Position numbers and translations under genes: made by a program
Shown here: positions 58,697 through 64,000 of the stretch, in pieces
Layout of the letters: each line of letters opens with the position of its first letter
How positions within the stretch are numbered: the stretch's first letter is position 1
Notes under the pieces: model-generated
What the model was told of the DNA's origin: nothing
Database searches by the model: none
Seen by the model: the letters and a program-made list of their open reading frames with translations, nothing else
NCBI GenBank assembly: GCA_014843695.1
Contig: CM026397.1
Location: 37,235,858-37,299,857 of the forward strand
Length of the DNA: 64,000 nucleotides
Direction: 5' to 3'
From: Archivesica marissinica
Lineage: Eukaryota; Mollusca; Bivalvia; Venerida; Vesicomyidae

Positions 58697-58831
58697 AAAT
58701 GAACGATGCGCTAATTAATCAGCGACAAAAGAAACTCAGATCTGAAAATAACCGGAAGTCAAAAATGGATCAGAGAAATATACTGGCAGAAAAACTGGAT
58801 GAGACTAGGGCACAGATTGACGAACTATGCG
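58697..58831 (+). CDS. Exon: charged coiled-coil-like segment
   Basis: The acceptor is acatatttcag and the donor gtaagt. The exon is 135 bp, phase 1 to 1, encoding 45 residues rich in Lys, Arg, Glu, Asn and Gln: MNDALINQRQKKLRSE, then MDQRNILAEKLDETRAQIDE and LCG. The heptad-like Leu/Ile spacing suggests a coiled coil that could dimerise or bind a partner. The gene must continue beyond, but I find no convincing next exon before the window ends. Confidence 0.72.
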
Positions 58832-58849
58832 GTAAGTAAGATGATCTAT

Positions 58850-59165
58850 GTCATTACTATTTAACTATCGTCATTGTTTGTGATTTCAACAACCGTCACT
58901 GTTTGTGATTCCAACAACCGTCACTGTTTGTGATTCCGACAACCGTCACTGTTTGTAATTCCAACAACCGTCACTGTTTGTAATTCGAACAACCGTCACT
59001 GTTTGTAATTCCAACAACCGTCACTGTTTGTAATTCCAACAACCATCACTGTTTGTAATTCCAACAACCGTCACTGTTTGTAATTCCAACAACCGTCACT
59101 GTTTGTAATTCCAACAACCGTCACTGTTTGTGATTCCAACAACCGTCACTGTTTGTAATTCTAAT
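58850..59165. repeat. 25-bp array beside an exon donor
   Basis: The unit is aattccaacaaccgtcactg plus tttgt, about 12 copies. It starts about 20 bp past donor gtaagt at 58832. Confidence 0.93.
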
Positions 59166-59229
59166 GTGTCGTATACGATCATTCTACTATGACATTTAGG
59201 TCAGTGTTTCCTTGGCTTAAGAAATATCA

Positions 59230-59838
59230 AAGAGGTTAGCATAGCCGGCACGGAGATTAGGCTAGGCGGTCATAGCGAAGAGGTTAATATAGGCGGCACG
59301 GAGATCAGGCTAGCCGGTCATAACGAAGAGGTTAGCATAGCCGGCACGGATATCAGGCTAGCCGGTCATAGCGAAGAGGTTAGCATAGGCGGCACGAAGA
59401 CCAGGCTAGCCGGTCATAGCGAAGAGGTTAGCATAGCCGGCACGGAGATCAGGCTAGGCCGGTCATAGCGAAGAGGTTAGCATAGCCGGCACGGAGATCA
59501 GGCTAGGCCGGTCATAGTGAAGAGGTTAGCATAGCCGGCACGGAGATCAGGCTAGGCCGGTCATAGTGAAGAGGTTAGCATAGCCGGCACGGAGATCAGG
59601 CTAGGCCGGTCATAGTGAAGAGGTTAGCATAGCCGGCACGGAGATCAGGCTAGGCCGGTCATAGTGAAGAGGTTAGCATAGCCGGCACGGAGATCAGGCT
59701 AGGCCGGTCATAGCGAAGAGGTTAGCATAGCCGGCACGGAGATCAGGCTAGGCCGGTCATAGTGAAGAGGTTAGCATAGCCGGCACGGAGATCAGACTAG
59801 GCCGGTCATAGTGAAGAGGTTAGCATAGCCGGCACGGA
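59230..59838. repeat. About 48-49-bp GC-richer array
   Basis: The unit is gaagaggttagcatagccgg, then cacggagatcaggctaggcc and ggtcatagt, about 12 copies. Confidence 0.94.
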
Positions 59839-59852
59839 CATGAAGTGCCAAG

Positions 59853-60117
59853 AAGGTTTTATACGCCATTTTCTACAATTCTATTGTTCCTGTTGTACAA
59901 AGTCCTTGACTCTGAACCCTGCCAAAGGGAGACTACAGCAGGTCGTGGATAGCAAAACTTCGAAAATGTGGATATGCGCGGGTGTGTACATGGAAGGGTT
60001 GGCCTGGAACATTTCCCGTTTCTGTGAAAATCTTAAATATCCCGACATCAGTGACATACATGTAATACATGTATACATATTGAATGGCACTCACACAGGC
60101 ACGATTATTATGTTTTA
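59853..60117 (+). CDS. Open frame, possible further or terminal exon
   Basis: Unique sequence between two arrays holds an open frame ending at a TAA (60115-60117). Residues such as LTLNPAKGRLQQVVDSKTSK and MWICAGVYMEGLAWNISRFC look protein-like, and starting after the AG at 59851-59852 would fit the phase of the exon at 58697. But that acceptor has almost no pyrimidine tract, and no family is recognised. It could equally be unique intron sequence. Confidence 0.25.
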
Positions 60118-60264
60118 AAATAACTGTTTGAGAGGCAGCAACACTCCCGTCTTTATAAGACATGTACTTCAGCTGCTGTTACTATGTATAGTTTCAGGCA
60201 GAAGAAAGTAGAAAACATCATAAAACCAAGCACACTGGCATAGGAAGAGGATCAACTGCTACAC

Positions 60265-60326
<62 letters not shown>

Positions 60327-60345
60327 CAACAACAACAACAACATA
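60265..60345. repeat. (CAA)n microsatellite
   Basis: Near-pure acaacaaca run. Confidence 0.97.
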
Positions 60346-60384
60346 ACCAACAGCAAGAACTTAATATCCAATAGAACCAGCTGG

Positions 60385-60605
60385 GGGAGGGCTCCGTAAC
60401 CGAGTTGTTAAGATCGTTGACTTCAAATCACTTGCCCCCTCGCCGTTGTTGTTTCGAATCCTACTCGGGTGTCTAATTCATTCACGTGAGTATGATATCC
60501 AGCTGCTTTGCGGAAGGTCGGTGGTTTTACACTGGTATGTCCAAGAAGTACTTGTCGGCGGCGCACTTCATCCACTAATAATAGCTGGATAGTCGCCATC
60601 TTAGC
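60385..60605 (+). mobile_element. SINE family F, sense copy feeding a satellite
   Basis: The head is ctccgtaaccgagttgttaa with B-box gtttcgaatcc. The body is ggtcggtggttttacactgg and the 3' end cttcatccactaataatagc, then tggatag. The 3' end is also the first part of the satellite unit that follows. Confidence 0.8.
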
Positions 60606-63600
60606 TGTCTGTATGACTATATACTCAAACAAACAATAGCTGGATAGCCGCCATCTTAGCTGTCTGTATGACTGTATGCCCAAACAAACAATAGCTGGAT
60701 AGTCGCCATCTCAGCTGTCTGTATGACTATACACCCAAACAAACAATAGCTGGATAGTCGCCATCTTAGTTGTCTGTATGACTATATACTCAAACAATAG
60801 CTGGATAGTCGACATCTTAGTTGTCTGTATGACTATATACTCAAACAATAGCTGGATAGTCGCCATCTTAGCTGTCTGTATGACTATATACCCAAACAAA
60901 CAATAGCTGGAGAGTCGCCATCTTAGCTGTCTGTATGACTATATACTCAAACAATAGCTGGATAGCCGCCATCTTAGCTGTCTGTATGACTGTATACCCA
61001 AACAAACAATAGCTGGATAGTCGCCATCTTAGCTGTCTGTATTACTGTATACCCAAACAAACAATAGCTGGATAGCTGCCATTTTAGCTGTCTGTATGAT
61101 TGTATACCCAAACAAACAATAGCTGGATAGTCGCCATCTTAGCTGCCTGTATGACTGTACACTCAAACAAACAATAGCTGGATAGCCGCCATCTTAGCTG
61201 TCTGTATGACTATATACTCAAACAAACAATAGCTGGATAGCCGCCATCTTAGCTGTCTGTATGACTATATACTCAAACAAACAATAGCTGGATAGTCGCC
61301 ATCTCAGCTGTCTATATGACTGTATACTCAAACAAACAATAGCTGGATAGTCGCCATTTTAGCTGTCTGTATGACTATATACCCAAACAAACAATAGCTG
61401 GATAGCCGCCATCTTAGCTGTCTGTATGACTATATACCCAAACAAACAATAGCTGGATAGCCGCCATCTTAGCTGTCTGTATGACTATATACTCAAACAA
61501 ACAATAACTGGATAGTCGCCATCTTAGCTGTCTGTATGACTATATACCCAAACAATTGCTGGATAGTCGCCATCTTAGCTGTCTGTATGACTATATACTC
61601 AAACAAACAATAGCTGGATAGTCGCCATCTCAGCTGTCTATATGACTGTATACTCAAACAAACAATAGCTGGATAGTCGCCATTTTAGCTGTCTGTATGA
61701 CTATATACCCAAACAAACAATAGCTGGATAGCCGCCATCTTAGCTGTCTGTATGACTATATACTCAAACAAACAATAGCTGGATAGCCGCCATCTTAGCT
61801 GCCTGTATGACTATACACCCAAACAAACAATAGCTGGATAGTCGCCATCTTAGCTGTCTGTATGACTATATACCCAAACAAACAATAGCTGGATAGTCGC
61901 CATCTTAGCTGTCTGTATGACTATACACTCAAACAAACAATATCTGGATAGTCGCCATCTTAGCTGCCTGTATGACTGAATACCCAAACAAACAATAGCT
62001 GGATAGTCGCCATCCTAGCTGTCTGTATGACTATATACCCACACAAACAATAGCTGGATAGCCGCCATCTTAGCTGTCTGTATGACTATACACCCAAACA
62101 AACAATAGTTGGATAGTCGCCATCTTAGCTGTCTGTATGACTATACACCCAAACAAACAATAGCTGGATAGTCGCCATCTTAGCTGCCTGTATGACTATA
62201 TACTCAAACAAACAATAGCTGGATAGTCGCAATCTTAGCTGTCTGTATGACTATACACCCAAATAGCTGGATAGCCGCCAACTTAGCTGTCTGTATGACT
62301 ATACACCCACACAAACAATAGCTGGATAGTCGCCATCTTAGCTGCCTGTATGACTATATACTCAAACAAACAATAGCTGGATAGTCGCCATCTTAGCTGT
62401 CTGTATGACTATACACCCAAATAGCTGGATAGCCGCCATCTTAGCTGTCTGTATGACTATATACCCAAACAAACAATAGCTGGATAGCCGCCATCTTAGC
62501 TGTCTGTATGACTATATACTCAAACAAACAATAGCTGGATAGTCGCCATCTTAGCTGTCTGTATGACTATACACTCAAATAGCTGGATAGCCGCCATCTT
62601 AGCTGGCTGTATGACTATATACCCAAACAAACAATAGCTGGATAGCCGCCATCTTAGCTGTCTGTATGACTATATACTCAAACAAACAATAGCTGGATAG
62701 TCGCCATCTTAGCTGTCTGTATGACTGTATACCCAAACTAACAATAGCTGGATAGCCGCCATCTTAGCTGTCTGTATGACTATACACCCAAACAAACAAT
62801 AGCTGGATAGTCGCCATCTTAGCTGTCTGTATGACTATACACCCAAACAAACAATAGCTGGATAGCCGCCATCTTAGCTGTCTGTATGACTATATACCCA
62901 AACAAACAATAGCTGGATAGTCGCCATCTTAGCTGTCTGTATGACTATATACCCAAACAATAGCTGGATAGTCGCCATCTTAGCTATCTGTATGACTATA
63001 TACTCAAACAAACAATAGCTGGATAGCCGCCATCTTAGCTGTCTGTATCACTATACACCCACACAAACAATAGCTGGATAGTCGCCATCTTAGCTGTCTG
63101 TATGACTATATACCCAAACAAACAATAGCTGGATAGCCGCCATCTTAGCTGTCTGTATGACTATATACTCAAACAAACAATAACTGGATAGTCGCCATCT
63201 TAGCTGTCTGTATGACTATACACCCAAACAAACAATAGCTGGATAGCCGCCATCTTAGCTGTCTGTATGACTATATACCCAAACAATTGCTGGATAGTCG
63301 CCATCTTAGCTGTCTGTATGACTATATACCCAAACAATTGCTGGATAGTCGCCATCTTAGCTGTCTGTATGACTATATACTCAAACAAACAATTGCTGGA
63401 TAGTCGCCATCTTAGCTGTCTGTATGACTATATACCCAAACAATTGCTGGATAGTCGCCATCTTAGCTGTCTGTATGACTATATACCCAAACAATTGCTG
63501 GATAGTCGCCATCTTAGCTGTCTGTATGACTATATACCCAAACAATTGCTGGATAGTCGCCATCTTAGCTGTCTGTATGACTATATACCCAAACAATTGC

Positions 63601-64000
63601 TGGATAGCCGCCATCTTAGCTGTCTGTATGACTATATACCCAAACAATTGCTGGATAGCCGCCATCTTAGCTGTCTGTATGACTATATACTCAAACAATT
63701 GCTGGATAGTCGCCATCTTAGCTGTCTGTATGACTATATACTCAAACAATAGCTGGATAGTCGCCATCTTAGCTGTCTGTATGACTATATACCCAAACAA
63801 TAGCTGGATAGTCGCCATTTTAGCTGTCTGTATGACTATATACCCAAACAAACAATAGCTGGATAGCCGCCATCTTAGCTGTCTGTATGACTATATACCC
63901 AAACAAACAATAGCTGGATAGTTGCCATCTTAGCTGTCTGTATGACTATATACCCAAACAAACAATAGTTGGATAGTCGCCATCTTAGCTGTCTGTATGA
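60583..64000. repeat. About 50-55-bp satellite, to window end
   Basis: The unit is aatagctggatagtcgccat, then cttagctgtctgtatgacta and tatacccaaacaaac, with a shorter form lacking one caaa. About 65 copies. A local variant (caattgctgg) clusters at 63280-63700. It continues past the window. Confidence 0.96.

Larger units (their letters stand above)
17957..58831 (+). other. Gene model: Notch/MEGF-like transmembrane receptor with KY-type domain (partial)
   Basis: This is the proposed extent of one multi-exon gene, listed exon by exon below. What is seen: sixteen exon-like segments on the + strand, nearly all with AG acceptors and GT donors, and with codon phases that match at every junction except across the N gap at 43184-44183. 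From family knowledge, the modules are EGF, LNR (Lin-12/Notch repeat), NOD/NODP-like, MEGF-type cysteine-rich repeats, a transmembrane helix and a KY/hillarin transglutaminase-like domain. Classical Notch puts its transmembrane helix right after NODP. Here about 240 residues of MEGF-like modules lie between. The 5' end with the signal peptide and the 3' end are not visible. It may be two adjacent genes, with the second starting near 46554. I favour one gene because no promoter, poly(A) site or terminal stop is evident between them. Confidence 0.55.

Overview
This is eukaryotic genomic DNA from an assembly: spliced coding exons with GT/AG boundaries, several SINE families with tRNA-like heads, many MITE-like elements, two assembly gaps of exactly 1,000 Ns, and no prokaryotic gene layout. 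The EGF-rich receptor exons, the KY-type transglutaminase-like exons and the density of SINEs, MITEs and minisatellites suggest a lophotrochozoan, most likely a bivalve mollusc. That is inference; I cannot fix the species.

One gene dominates. On the + strand, small exons between 17957 and 58831 give cysteine-rich, then transmembrane, then intracellular-type protein sequence. Most neighbouring exons join with matching codon phase (1-1, 1-1, 1-1, 1-1, 1-0, 0-2, 2-1, 1-1, 1-1, 1-2, a break at the gap, then 1-0, 0-0, 0-2, 2-1, 1-1, 1-1). In order they encode EGF-like domains (17957-26126), a Notch-type LNR block with a short NOD/NODP-like segment (26005-34060), MEGF/SCARF-like cysteine-rich modules (35289-39100), a transmembrane helix (42318-42435), a short linker (44691-44776, tentative; 46551-46622), a KY/hillarin-type transglutaminase-like domain (51509-53411), a further beta-type segment (55111-55287) and a charged coiled-coil-like segment (58697-58831). 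If this is one gene, it is a receptor with a Notch-like/MEGF-like outside and a catalytically degenerate KY domain inside. The unproven link is between the transmembrane exon and the KY exons, where an N gap lies. The start of the gene and its end are not seen.

Region by region: 1-4.2 kb holds SINEs, MITEs and a 58-bp tandem array. 4.2-14.9 kb is one 28-bp satellite running into a gap. 15.9-17.9 kb is a TATGG-type array ending at a splice acceptor. 18-35 kb holds ectodomain exons separated by introns filled with 40-bp, 31-bp and 15-bp arrays. 35-47 kb holds the MEGF-like and transmembrane exons with 57-bp, 72-bp, 41-bp and 68-bp arrays and the second gap. 46.8-48.2 kb has two decayed THAP-domain copies and a small antisense ORF. 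48.3-50.5 kb is a CAGT/CGGT tetranucleotide array. 51-59 kb holds the KY-domain exons and more arrays. 60.4-64 kb is a roughly 50-55-bp satellite that grows out of a SINE tail.

Two patterns recur. Tandem arrays often begin at or next to 5' splice sites and sometimes copy the exon end and donor. Other arrays begin at SINE ends. Nearly all long open frames in the window (up to 1,353 codons) are artefacts of stop-free repeats, not proteins.
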